The notes beneath the pieces are model-generated. The model made no database searches. It worked only from the letters and a program-made list of their open reading frames with translations, and was not told the origin of the DNA. From a virus, in the IMG/VR virus record IMGVR_UViG_3300046507_000221, positions 1-37,864 of that record: a stretch of 37,864 bases of DNA; one strand, written 5' to 3'. The translations under genes and the position numbers were made by a program. This document shows positions 8,217 to 16,927 of the stretch, piece after piece (position 1 is the first letter of the stretch; every line of letters begins with the position of its first letter).

Positions 8217-8644
8217 GTGAACGCCTTTGAAAAGACTGCGTAGACCGTCGTAACGCTGCAACTGATCGTCAGCGATGCACCATTGCTGTTGATGGTTGCG
8301 GTTGCGGGTGGCGTTGATCCGATGACATAACCGCCGCTACCGTCCGGTGTCAGCGTCATGAATGGAGAAGGTCGCGCCGGTCCACTTGAACCGCTATAGC
8401 CGGGCAGATTGGAATTCAACGGGTTCAAAGTGGTCACTAGAACAATGGGCGATCGTGACAAACCAAGCGCGATCGTCGCCGTACTTCCAACCTTGCCCAT
8501 CAGCAGCAGCGTTGAAACCTTAGAAGTGATATTCAGTATTAGATTTGCATCAGGGGTATTGAACGCGTCAAAGCCGACCTTTGAAACGAAAAGACCATTG
8601 GCACCATTCGCGCGTTTTCCAACCACAACCCGCCTTGTGGTCAT
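8213..8644 (-). CDS. MTTRR-type tail-tip accessory protein, copy 2 (143 aa)
   Basis: Begins MTTRRVVVGKRANGANGLFVSK-VGFDAF, matching the opening of copy 1 almost residue for residue, and ends in the beta-rich ...VTTVYAVFSKAF, like the ...MIYVIFGVPV end of copy 1. ATGA overlaps on both sides couple it to its neighbours. Likely a small virion protein of the tail tip; no enzymatic motif. Confidence 0.7.
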   Translation of the reverse strand: MTTRRVVVGKRANGANGLFVSKVGFDAFNTPDANLILNITSKVSTLLLMGKVGSTATIALGLSRSPIVLVTTLNPLNSNLPGYSGSSGPARPSPFMTLTPDGSGGYVIGSTPPATATINSNGASLTISCSVTTVYAVFSKAFT

Positions 8645-9051
8645 GACAGCACCACCGGGACGCCGAAGATCACATAAATCATCTGATCGCCGGCCGTCAA
8701 CGACTGCGTTCTTAGTGTGAGCGGTGAACGCTGATTGTAGTAAGCAGCAACACCGATCTTGTTTAGAGCACCATAGAGATAATCATCGTGAATAACGGCG
8801 CCAGCTTCGAACCTGCGTGCCTCGACATACGGTACATAACCGGGATCATTAATCAGAACGTCACTGAACGTTCCGGTGGACGTTAGAATACCCGATTGCA
8901 AAACCGGTGCTATGTCCGACCAATTCGAATTGAACGACAAATTCGGCGAATTATCACCTTCCGTCAACGCATCGAAGCCCGGCAATGCGGTCTTCAACCC
9001 ATAGGTCACACCATCCGCGTATTTGCCAATGATAGCGCGGCGAGTGGTCAT
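8641..9051 (-). CDS. MTTRR-type tail-tip accessory protein, copy 1 (136 aa)
   Basis: MTTRRAIIGKYADGVTYGLK-TALPGFDAL is the pattern of short proteins encoded after J-like hub genes (G..GL.vskpGfdv). The start at 9051 is an ATG overlapping the hub stop; an in-frame TTG at 9057 is less likely. First of the three tandem related genes. Probably a tail-tip decoration or fibre adaptor. Confidence 0.7.
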   Translation of the reverse strand: MTTRRAIIGKYADGVTYGLKTALPGFDALTEGDNSPNLSFNSNWSDIAPVLQSGILTSTGTFSDVLINDPGYVPYVEARRFEAGAVIHDDYLYGALNKIGVAAYYNQRSPLTLRTQSLTAGDQMIYVIFGVPVVLS

Positions 9052-11585
9052 GACCAAATCTCAATGCGTTCGTTGGTGGCATCAATAACGAAATTCCCGG
9101 ATGGGCTTTGAATTTTGCCCGCAGTAACTGTGCCAAGGTTCGCGTTGATCGCGCTCAACGAAATCACATTCAACATCGTTGCTGTAATCGTACCGTCGAT
9201 AAACATGCTTGCGCTAATGCCGATTGTGGAAACGCCGCCAACCGTGCCGATCGCGAAGATATTCTTTGGAGTACCAGCCGCACCGGACGCAGGGCGGGCA
9301 ACGCGAAAATTGTCAACGATGAACGTTGCCGTACTGATACCAGCACCACCATTGAACAGGTTGAAGCCCGTCGCGTAGCCGTTCACGTCCAGCGTTATCG
9401 AGTATTGCGCAGCGGCATACCCATCCAACTGAGCGATAGCGGTGCTATTAGTCGTTACGCTGGCATTTGTCGTATCGAATTCAGCCGACACCGTAACTTG
9501 ATAGTTCGCAAAAGCAGTCTGAGCATCCGTGAAGGCTTGTTGCAAAGTCGCAATCGACGCCTTGGCATTTCCCGCAACCGAATTCAATTGCGAGCGAATT
9601 TCTTTCTTATCAAGCCAATTCCTACCATCTTGATTGCCGACAAGCGACGACACCAAGTTTCTGAAACCGTCCAGATCGTTTTGAAACTGCCCCATCAACG
9701 TTGTGATGTTGTATTGAATATCAGCATTCAAATCCGCATAACCGGTTTTGATATCCAACGTCGTGACAGTTACGCCAGCATCATAAACGGTTGTCCGCGA
9801 TGGATTGGTGATGATGCGCGTCCGAACGGTGTACTGCGTATTGCCAACCACACCGTCAAGCAACGCGACCGTGACCGCAGCCGGAACGGTTTTCAACAGA
9901 ATGCCATCGGGTTGAGCAGTCGGAAAATACTGCACTTCAACCGCAGTCACCGTGACATCGTTGATCGCGTTCCAACTCGCACGAATTCCCGGCAACGCAC
10001 GCCCGTCATCACCGGTCAACGCAACAGCGATCACCGTAAGCGTATCGACTTCGGAAATGTAAACGGGCGCACCGTTCGGCAACGGAAAGCTTGGAATGAT
10101 TGGCGCGGCACTGTCATAAATTGCACCGTGCCTTTCCTGCAAACCCAAAATAACGTTGCGCGGCCCGCCCTTTTCGAGCGAAACGAGTTGCTTTGCAGTC
10201 ACCAGAAACGTTTTGGTGTTGTTGTATCGAGCAGACACCCAATCAACCCAATCGCCAACCTCCAATACCTGAAAGCGCGGGCGAAGCGTGACCGTCGCGG
10301 TTGCCTGATAGCGATTTTCACGCAGATAGAGCGACGCCAAATCATTCGCTTGTCGCATGCTGCGAACTTGCGGAAAGTCAATCGCAACATCGCGCGTGCG
10401 ACGATCAAGCGTTAGATACACCGGATCAGTTTGTTCCTTATAGCCGTTGGCGGACCATACCAACGTCGGATCGGTGAAGTTGCCCGAAACGGAATTCACC
10501 AACTCGGACATTGACCGCAATTCGGTACGTTTGAAGTTGCCAGCCGTCGAAACGAGATCGGTATCGTAAAACGTCATCACGGACGGCTGCGCGCTGCCGA
10601 CGATCGGCCAAGACCCTTCAAGCGCGTCAACCGCCATCGCACCGCAAGCGAGTTGCAGCGTTTTAATATTGTCGCCGTGATTAGCCATGCAATCGAGGAA
10701 CGCCGAAACGCGATATTTCGGAAGCCCGTCAACCGACGAACTTTCATCACACAGAACCGCCGCAGCGGTGTACTTGTCTAAGGGAAGGTCACTAGGCTGC
10801 ATATCCATCCCGCAGAAAACGTCACCGTTGACTGCGAAACCGCGTCGATAGCAATATTCTGCAACTACCGGGTTTTCAGTGAAAGCCCATGTTGAAACGT
10901 CATTCCAACGTTGCGAACCTGATCCGCCTGCGCTGCTATCCTTCCGCCAGTCATAAAGCGGTGCGCCTGCGAATTCGAAAAAGAGATCAGGAAACGAGTT
11001 CATGTTATCTTTGTCGAAATCGACGCGAACAATCACATACGAAACGCCCAAACCGATATTGTTCGATGCCCAACGCCCGGCCGGGTTTGAAAACGCCTGC
11101 AACAGAGGATCGGCCGTCGTCTGATGGCCGTCATAGTATTTGATCCACACGTAACCGCTGAATGCTGGCGTGGCGACTGGAAACCCCCAACCATCCCCGC
11201 CATCAGGGCCAAGCGTCACGTAAACACCGCCGATCGCAACGCGGTTTAACCCGGACGTGTAGAAATCCGACAACACGTAAACGCGCTGCATCGTCCGATT
11301 AGAGGGCAGAAATGTATTCACATACACGTCATGCCCTGCCGTTCCGCAAAGTCCGATCGCCACTTTGCGCGAAACGTTCGTTCCATATTGTAAGGATAAC
11401 TCCGAACCTGATGCAGTCGTTGAAGTGTCAGGCTTCGGCGTCAGCGCTTGGATCAAATAGCTTGTGGCAACGCTTAATCCGATGCCAATGATGGCCGATC
11501 CGATCGCACCTGTAGCGGCAACGAAAGAGCTAACAGCGGCAGCGGCAGCGATACCTACCTCAATAAGCGGAGCGATGAACGGCAT
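9048..11585 (-). CDS. Tail hub / tip attachment protein (lambda J-like)
   Basis: 845 residues, the last large tail protein before the fibre genes. The N-terminus is strongly hydrophobic (about 8-48), which is usual for J-like hubs of this group. The central part (for example NRVAIGGVYV, DVSTWAFTENPVVAEYCYRRGF, ELVNSVSGNFTDPTLVWSANGYK) matches the phage-tail/tip-attachment region. A fibronectin-III-like stretch (GIRASWNAINDVTVTAVEVQY...NTQYTVRTRI) lies near residues 500-600. A helical region follows, then a C-terminal VGKIQSPSGNFVIDATNERIEIWS repeat-type end. Start at 11585 in a TAATG overlap with the upstream gene. It closes the tail tube and carries the fibres. Confidence 0.85.
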   Translation of the reverse strand: MPFIAPLIEVGIAAAAAVSSFVAATGAIGSAIIGIGLSVATSYLIQALTPKPDTSTTASGSELSLQYGTNVSRKVAIGLCGTAGHDVYVNTFLPSNRTMQRVYVLSDFYTSGLNRVAIGGVYVTLGPDGGDGWGFPVATPAFSGYVWIKYYDGHQTTADPLLQAFSNPAGRWASNNIGLGVSYVIVRVDFDKDNMNSFPDLFFEFAGAPLYDWRKDSSAGGSGSQRWNDVSTWAFTENPVVAEYCYRRGFAVNGDVFCGMDMQPSDLPLDKYTAAAVLCDESSSVDGLPKYRVSAFLDCMANHGDNIKTLQLACGAMAVDALEGSWPIVGSAQPSVMTFYDTDLVSTAGNFKRTELRSMSELVNSVSGNFTDPTLVWSANGYKEQTDPVYLTLDRRTRDVAIDFPQVRSMRQANDLASLYLRENRYQATATVTLRPRFQVLEVGDWVDWVSARYNNTKTFLVTAKQLVSLEKGGPRNVILGLQERHGAIYDSAAPIIPSFPLPNGAPVYISEVDTLTVIAVALTGDDGRALPGIRASWNAINDVTVTAVEVQYFPTAQPDGILLKTVPAAVTVALLDGVVGNTQYTVRTRIITNPSRTTVYDAGVTVTTLDIKTGYADLNADIQYNITTLMGQFQNDLDGFRNLVSSLVGNQDGRNWLDKKEIRSQLNSVAGNAKASIATLQQAFTDAQTAFANYQVTVSAEFDTTNASVTTNSTAIAQLDGYAAAQYSITLDVNGYATGFNLFNGGAGISTATFIVDNFRVARPASGAAGTPKNIFAIGTVGGVSTIGISASMFIDGTITATMLNVISLSAINANLGTVTAGKIQSPSGNFVIDATNERIEIWS

Positions 11586-11989
11586 TAGCGATCAACCTTG
11601 AAAGCGGTTTTGACTTTGGAATGAGGCAGGAAAATCACGCCTTCATCAGTGCGCGTCATGAACCCGATCGATGTGAACAAGCCGCCGCAGACTTCACCCT
11701 TTTCGTTCTCGACAACGCCAATATCACCGCGTTGCGCTTGAAGCGGATGGACGGTTTCAAACTTCGCCGCGAATGCTTCCGCAACATCTTTGAAGCCGTG
11801 CGCGAGCAAGCACTTTGCAGCACCGATCGGGCTGTCGTATTCAATACCATCATACATCGGTTGACCGGTAATGGCCGCGACCGCATCGGCCGGGATTAGA
11901 TAACAATCCGAAACGCCGTACTGCGACGGCAACGCTTGGTGTTTCTTGATGACCGCAGCTAGGGCCTTGTCCCAATCTTTCACGCGCAT
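11585..11989 (-). CDS. Tail assembly protein, DUF6950/NlpC-like
   Basis: 134 residues: DWDKALAAVIKKHQALPSQYGVSDCYLIPADAVAAITGQP. The W..aL......p..yG..DC..faadaV.A.TG pattern is that of the DUF6950 family found just upstream of hub genes, related in layout to NlpC/P60 (Cys at the N-terminus of a helix). The His partner of a peptidase triad is not obvious, so activity is unsure. It occupies the lambda K position. AGGTGATG Shine-Dalgarno before the ATG. Confidence 0.7.
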   Translation of the reverse strand: MRVKDWDKALAAVIKKHQALPSQYGVSDCYLIPADAVAAITGQPMYDGIEYDSPIGAAKCLLAHGFKDVAEAFAAKFETVHPLQAQRGDIGVVENEKGEVCGGLFTSIGFMTRTDEGVIFLPHSKVKTAFKVDR

Positions 11990-11993
11990 GGCA

Positions 11994-12632
11994 TCACCTG
12001 TTTAACAATCGCCCGGCCACGCCAATGGCGGCTGCATAGTAATTTGACGGATTGTTTGGATTATCTTGGCCCCAATAGACTTGTTCGCGCCCGCGCGTTG
12101 CCGCGAACAGAAAGAAGCCATCACCGGGATTGCGCCGCTTCTGATCTAGATCGGAACGCTTGCGGCCATTGATGCGCGTGTAATCGAGCGCGCGGCTTTC
12201 ACAATTCGCAACGATCGTATAGCCAACATCTTGCGTATCAACATGATCGATCGTATCGACGTAACCGCGTTTCATCACCTGAACGAAAAGCAATTCGTTC
12301 GTATCAGGATGAAAATATGCATCGTAAATCGTAACGGGACGATCGCGGTAATCTTCGGCTTCGATCGTTTGCAACACTTCCGGTGTCAATCCGTCATCGG
12401 GAGACGCCGCAAGCGAAACGGTGAATTGTGAAGCGGTCAAACCGGTATCATCATTCAAATCTGAAACGGAGATCGCGCCGCCCGGTTGATAGACGAGAGA
12501 CGAATAGGTGATCGGCACGATTGACTTTGCAAAGCCATACGTACCCGATCCAAAATCGAAACGGATCAATCCGCGAATACCAATGCGGCCTTCGTCCAAA
12601 AGGTTCAACACTGACGTTGGAAGCGTGATCAT
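11994..12632 (-). CDS. Minor tail / tail-tip protein (lambda L-position)
   Basis: 212 residues. It opens ITLPTSVLNLLDEGRIGIRGLIRFDFGSGTYGF and includes LVYQPGGAISVSDL, a pattern of minor tail proteins that precede the DUF6950 gene in alphaproteobacterial siphophages (DUF2163-like in layout). The C-terminal DLDQKRRNPGDGFFLFAATRGREQVYWG is characteristic of this group and lacks clustered Cys. ATGA overlap with the upstream gene. Likely part of the distal tail. Confidence 0.65.
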   Translation of the reverse strand: MITLPTSVLNLLDEGRIGIRGLIRFDFGSGTYGFAKSIVPITYSSLVYQPGGAISVSDLNDDTGLTASQFTVSLAASPDDGLTPEVLQTIEAEDYRDRPVTIYDAYFHPDTNELLFVQVMKRGYVDTIDHVDTQDVGYTIVANCESRALDYTRINGRKRSDLDQKRRNPGDGFFLFAATRGREQVYWGQDNPNNPSNYYAAAIGVAGRLLNR

Positions 12633-13273
12633 AGCGTTTGCACCCCGCTGAAATTCACCGGGGCATCTTCGACCGTACCGCTTTCAACCCAATCAGTGAT
12701 TACGAATTTGCACCATGGACGCCACAAGCGGCAAACCGCAGTGCCAGCCGTGAACACCGTTGAATGCAGGAACGGGGCAACCGTAATGGACGCCGTTGAC
12801 GCCCCTCCGGTCACATCCTCCATGACTTCATAATAGCCGTAGAAGCCCGCTTGTTCTAAGCCTACCCGATCGCCTGCCTTGAACTGCAAGCCCGCCAGCG
12901 GAAGCCCTGACAGCCCTAGCGCGCCGGATAAACCGACACTCGCGACCGTGCATGTCCCATCCCAACCGGGCGCGATATTGGCTGCTGATTTGGCGTTCGG
13001 ATATGCCCGCAAGGTTGACTTGCGAACGTCATACGCGATGAACTTTTGAATGCCGCCGCGAAGCGATTTCTTCCACGCCTGCCAAATTGCGGCATCGTCC
13101 CGATTGAGAATGCCGGTCTTAAACGTTCCCTTCCAAGTCGGATCGTTCACTTGCGACAAATTGATTTTGTTTCCGTTGCCGAACGGGGACGCGGCAACGT
13201 TATCCATCAATTCAAACCAAGCTTCGCTCATATGAGCGTTGTTCGGAAGCTGGCGCGGATAGGTGATAGTCAT
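12629..13273 (-). CDS. Minor tail protein (lambda M-position, distal tail)
   Basis: 214 residues, encoded directly after the tape measure with overlap of its start and the tape measure stop (TAATG-type). The N-terminus (TITYPRQLPNNAHMSEAWFELMDNVAASPFGNGNKINLSQVNDPTWKGTFKTG) and the C-terminal beta-rich domain fit a distal-tail protein that joins tube and hub. No enzymatic motif. Role by position. Confidence 0.65.
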   Translation of the reverse strand: MTITYPRQLPNNAHMSEAWFELMDNVAASPFGNGNKINLSQVNDPTWKGTFKTGILNRDDAAIWQAWKKSLRGGIQKFIAYDVRKSTLRAYPNAKSAANIAPGWDGTCTVASVGLSGALGLSGLPLAGLQFKAGDRVGLEQAGFYGYYEVMEDVTGGASTASITVAPFLHSTVFTAGTAVCRLWRPWCKFVITDWVESGTVEDAPVNFSGVQTL

Positions 13274-15987
13274 TAGCGATAATTCCGCTTGTTCAATTGC
13301 CTGTTCGCCTGCGCAACGCGACCGGTGAAGTTCGCGCGATCTTCGGCTTGCGCTTGCTTCAACTTGTCGAGATCGTCAGATGAAACGCTGCCGCCGATGT
13401 GATACGTGTTCTGCGGCGCATAGACGACGCTTTGCGAACTGCTGTTGTCGTTGCTCGCCTGTTGACCGTACATCTGAACGCCAAGCGCACCCGATGGCCC
13501 GCGCTTCAACGGCAAGATGCCTTCCGGCCCCGCCTCGCCCATCAACCCCGCACCCGATGCGAATTTGAAAAGCGTCGGTGACTTCACGATTTGACCGGAG
13601 AACGCACTAAGGCTTGGCGAGTTGTAAACGCCACCAAGCGCGTTCGCCACAAGCGGCGCACCGCCTAGCGACGTTGGTCCGACCGCACCGGGCACGCCAC
13701 CATTGGAGAAGCCGAACAAACCGCCGATGCCACCACCGAAGCCACCCAACGTTGCTTGCAACGCCTTCGCGATCGGCGCGAGTATCAACATTTTAATGAT
13801 CATCTGTTGAATGGCTTGCAGGACAATCACGCCCATGTTTTTGAAGCCCTGCCCCAATGACGTGACGCCGTTCATTACGTCTTGGATCGGCTGCACAAGG
13901 CTGTTGAGCGCGCTGGTAACGCCCGTATCGAGCACCTTTGCAAAGTTGCTGCTATCCAATTCGAGTTGCTTCAACTGCTGCAACGGTGCTGCCGCAACTG
14001 CCGCCGCGTCCGAAGTGGCTTTGATGTTGCGCGCAAGCACTAGCTGTGCTGCGGCCATTTGTTCGGTATTGGTCTTATCGACCAAACCTTGATCAATCCA
14101 ATGTTGCAGAGTATCGGACGCTGCCTTTTGCGCCGATTGCATGTTGAAAATGCCCGCCGTCGCCTGTTGATTGACGCGGTTCATTTCGGCTTGTGCCTGA
14201 ACACCGAGCAAGATTTTTTTCGCCATGGCGTCGTTAACTCCGACACCTTGCAAGCCTGCCGCGTTTAATTCGAGTTGCTTTGATGTAACTTGCTGCTGAA
14301 CAGTGGCGAGATCGCCAAGAATAGAGATACGCGCTTGCGCGTCGCTATTCTCTTTCATCAGTTGATCGTGCGTTTTCGGTTGATCGCCTTTTGCGGCCTT
14401 GTCGGTTTCCGATTGCACAGGACCGATAAAGCCTTTTTCACCCGGCAACGGATTGAATTTCGGCCCCATGAATTGCTGACTATTCGGATCAAGTGAGTTT
14501 TTCTGTTGGGTCGGGCCTTTCCCGTAAAGACCGCCTGATGCTTCGGCGTAAATACCTCTTACGGCGTTGACGGCTTCAACAATCTTCGCCAACTTTTCGA
14601 GGCCCGGCAACGCATCGGTTGCAAGCGACTTGAGATAATTAGAGACTTGCGTGGTTGCCTTATTCCAAGCATCGTCAAACTCGCGCGCCTTAGCGATCAT
14701 GTTTGTTTCAGCGTCGCTATTGAATTGGACGGCGTTGGCGGATGCCGCTTTGATTGCCGCACCACCTTGCGCCATGAAACGCACAAATGATTGCGTTGTT
14801 GGCAATCCAGCGGCTTGCAGAATGTTGATGCGCTGCTGACCATCTGCCGTTTTAGCGACAAGATCGGCAACAGACATCAGCGATGAAAGATTGTCTTTGA
14901 CCTGAATTCCGTTCGCGCGAAACAAATCGTTCAAGCCGCCCATGTTATGGGATGCTTCGCTTACACCCTTCGCGATGGCGTTGATTGCGGTTTCGAAATC
15001 GTCCGCTGACACGCCTTTGAAAGACATTGCTTGCTGCAAAGCGTGCAATTGGGCAATCGTGAAATTCGATCGCTCGCTTAGATCATCCAGAACAAGAAGA
15101 CTTTTCGTCGCTGCAATAGCGAGCGCACCGAACGCGATGACAATTCCGGCGATACCACCGATGACCAACGTTCCCGCCGTGATGAATTTCGCGAACATGC
15201 CGATCGCGTCGCCAAACGCTTGCTTAATTCCGCCCGGCCCGCTTGCGGCATAGGAAAGGTGGTTTAGCTGTTGCGTCAACACCATTGACGGCGGCATTCC
15301 GGACGCCAGCCCTTCAACCATGCTTCGGATTGAATGTTGCGCAGCCATTGCTTGAGTGGATAACCCTGCGTGACTATGCGCGAGGTTATCGTTCGCGCCC
15401 GCTGCGGCTTTCGCCGTGCTGTTGAACGCGACATATTGCGCGTTGGTGCCTCTAATCGCTTCAACTTGTTTGGTGAAAGCAATTTTAGTGTCGGTAATTG
15501 CTTCATTCGCTTCGTTTTGCGAGATAGCACCGACTTTCAACGCGTTGTTGATTTCCGCTAGCGTCGCTTTGTATTGCTGCCCGGCTGCGAACAATGGATT
15601 GAATTTCGCGCGCAATGCATCCAAGCTTGCACCATACGCCGCAATATCTTCCGCGCGACCTTTGGTGTCACCCGGTAGTGAAACGCCAGCGTATTTGTTG
15701 ACGGTCGATTGAATTGCGGCAAGCCTTCGCAAGCTCGCGGCTTGGTTGTCGTTCGCAGCCGCAGCCGCATCCGCTACCTTGGCCGCTGCGGCGGTTGTCT
15801 GCGTTGTGGAGCCGACTGCCGCAGCCATCACCTTCGCCGCGCCCCCGGTATTGGTCAGCGCAACCGCTGCGTTATCGGCGGCAGTCTCAACGGCCTTTGC
15901 CGCTGGCACAAGGTTGCGCAGAGCCGGTAAGGCTTGCTCTAGCCCGGACGTGTCGGAAGCGAAGCCGATTTGCGCAATGTCAGCCAT
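13273..15987 (-). CDS. Tail tape measure protein
   Basis: 904 residues, the longest tail gene, right after the frameshifted chaperones. Ala-rich helical N-terminus (ALPALRNLVPAAKAVETAADNAAVAL...), a hydrophobic Gly/Ile segment near 270-300 (GTLVIGGIAGIVIAFGALAIA) typical of tape measures, long helical middle, and the well-known C-terminal block with GGVPGAVGP, ...GGVYNSPSL, FASGAGLMGEAGPEGILPLKRG. It sets tail length and is ejected with the DNA. AAGGGG Shine-Dalgarno before the ATG at 15987. Confidence 0.93.
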   Translation of the reverse strand: MADIAQIGFASDTSGLEQALPALRNLVPAAKAVETAADNAAVALTNTGGAAKVMAAAVGSTTQTTAAAAKVADAAAAANDNQAASLRRLAAIQSTVNKYAGVSLPGDTKGRAEDIAAYGASLDALRAKFNPLFAAGQQYKATLAEINNALKVGAISQNEANEAITDTKIAFTKQVEAIRGTNAQYVAFNSTAKAAAGANDNLAHSHAGLSTQAMAAQHSIRSMVEGLASGMPPSMVLTQQLNHLSYAASGPGGIKQAFGDAIGMFAKFITAGTLVIGGIAGIVIAFGALAIAATKSLLVLDDLSERSNFTIAQLHALQQAMSFKGVSADDFETAINAIAKGVSEASHNMGGLNDLFRANGIQVKDNLSSLMSVADLVAKTADGQQRINILQAAGLPTTQSFVRFMAQGGAAIKAASANAVQFNSDAETNMIAKAREFDDAWNKATTQVSNYLKSLATDALPGLEKLAKIVEAVNAVRGIYAEASGGLYGKGPTQQKNSLDPNSQQFMGPKFNPLPGEKGFIGPVQSETDKAAKGDQPKTHDQLMKENSDAQARISILGDLATVQQQVTSKQLELNAAGLQGVGVNDAMAKKILLGVQAQAEMNRVNQQATAGIFNMQSAQKAASDTLQHWIDQGLVDKTNTEQMAAAQLVLARNIKATSDAAAVAAAPLQQLKQLELDSSNFAKVLDTGVTSALNSLVQPIQDVMNGVTSLGQGFKNMGVIVLQAIQQMIIKMLILAPIAKALQATLGGFGGGIGGLFGFSNGGVPGAVGPTSLGGAPLVANALGGVYNSPSLSAFSGQIVKSPTLFKFASGAGLMGEAGPEGILPLKRGPSGALGVQMYGQQASNDNSSSQSVVYAPQNTYHIGGSVSSDDLDKLKQAQAEDRANFTGRVAQANRQLNKRNYR

Positions 15988-15999
15988 ATGGCCCGCCCC

Positions 16000-16844
16000 T
16001 TATCGCTGCCGCGCGGCAGCTTCCATTTCAAGCCGCTGTGCTTCGGCCCGCCTTTCGTGATACGCCCGCAACTCGTTGTTGGTTTCTTCACAGAACGCGG
16101 CATCCATCGCACGCAAAATAGCATATTCGTCCGCACTTACCACACGGTCTAATGCTGTTTTCCATGCCAAAAATTCGGACCAAGGGATAGGGAAGCAAAC
16201 CCCATCATCAACCCGTCTTACGCCGTCCGATACCTCGAAATACCATGACCACAGATATTCACCGCCCTCCGGAATGATGAACTCCGGAGAAGACGTGTTG
16301 AATTGTTCGTTGCGTTCACGTCGCGTTTTGCCGTCTTCGTCCGGTGTTTCATACCGGACGTGAACAGAAATTGCCTCGCAAAGCGCGATTTCTAAGTCTG
16401 AAAAAAACTTGCGGTGTCGCCGATCTTTTCGCTGATCTGATCGCGAAACCACGGCAATTCATCAAAGACTTTGTAGACCATCGTTTGATTGAACGCTGGT
16501 TTCTCACCGTGGAACAACGTCGGTTCAAGATGCGTCTTTGCGGGGATGATCGTTTCACCTTCCCTGCGTTCCGGTTCGTCAACAACTTCCACACCGCTCC
16601 AATCCCAACCGGTCATTGCCGTAAAGCAAATAAGGTTGTGATTGGCTTCGATCTGATCAGCGTCAAAAGACTTTCCACGACGCGAAAGAACGCTGGCTTG
16701 ATTTTGAATTTTTTTCTTGACCGCTTTCAGCGTTTCGTCATCCAGCGACAAAAGCGGAACCTTGATGCCGATCATTTCGAGCGTGCGCGGATGAACGATT
16801 TCAAGAATGGTTTCGGCCGGTTTGATGTTTGCAAGTTCGGGCAT
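16000..16844 (-). CDS. Tail assembly chaperone fusion (GT-type), made by -1 frameshift
   Basis: Predicted long form of the tail chaperone. Ribosomes start at 16844, read to the slippery T7 tract (16407-16401), slip -1 and continue in the downstream frame to the TAA at 16000. The fused product has 281 residues (148 before, 133 after). The downstream part (SDLEIALCEAISVHVRYE..., IIPEGGEYLWSWYFEV, WSEFLAWKTALDRV, YAILRAMDAAF) resembles T-domain sequences seen before tape measures. It has no start of its own behind a ribosome site. By analogy with lambda gpGT, it bridges tape measure and tail tube during assembly. Confidence 0.8.
16392..16844 (-). CDS. Tail assembly chaperone, short form (G-type)
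   Basis: 150 residues when translated without slipping, ending at the TAG at 16394-16392 shortly after the slippery tract (...DTASFFQT). MPELANIKPAETILEIVHPRTLEMIGIKV is the usual opening of gpG-like proteins. It lies between the major tail protein and tape measure genes, the standard place. It acts as the abundant partner of the frameshifted form and coats the tape measure before tube growth. Confidence 0.85.
   Translation of the reverse strand: MPELANIKPAETILEIVHPRTLEMIGIKVPLLSLDDETLKAVKKKIQNQASVLSRRGKSFDADQIEANHNLICFTAMTGWDWSGVEVVDEPERREGETIIPAKTHLEPTLFHGEKPAFNQTMVYKVFDELPWFRDQISEKIGDTASFFQT
16401..16407 (-). promoter_or_regulatory. -1 ribosomal frameshift site T TTT TTT
   Basis: On the minus strand the 0-frame reads AGT TTT TTT CAG ACT TAG, giving a perfect X XXY YYZ heptamer (T TTT TTT) 6 nt before the short-form stop. 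A -1 slip continues as TCA GAC TTA GAA, exactly the frame of the downstream ORF. The position in the tail-chaperone slot makes programmed frameshifting the best explanation. Confidence 0.85.
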
Positions 16845-16879
16845 CGTCGCTGTTTCCTTTGGTGTCGCTGTTGCAGATA

Positions 16880-16911
16880 AAGAAATAGCGGCGAGGTTTT
16901 ACGCTCGCCGC
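16880..16911 (-). terminator. Intrinsic terminator or attenuator after the major tail protein
   Basis: Minus-strand hairpin GCGGCGAG / CTCGCCGC (8 bp; 16911-16888) with an 8-nt loop, followed by TATTTCTTT. It lies in the gap between the major tail protein and chaperone genes and would reduce transcription of the genes downstream. Confidence 0.65.
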
Positions 16912-16927
16912 CATCGATCGATATTGA

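Noticed and set aside
9108-10415. 435-aa plus-strand ORF opposite the tail hub gene
   Set aside because: Antisense to a recognisable J-like protein; Arg/Asn/Ile-rich shadow with no ribosome site.
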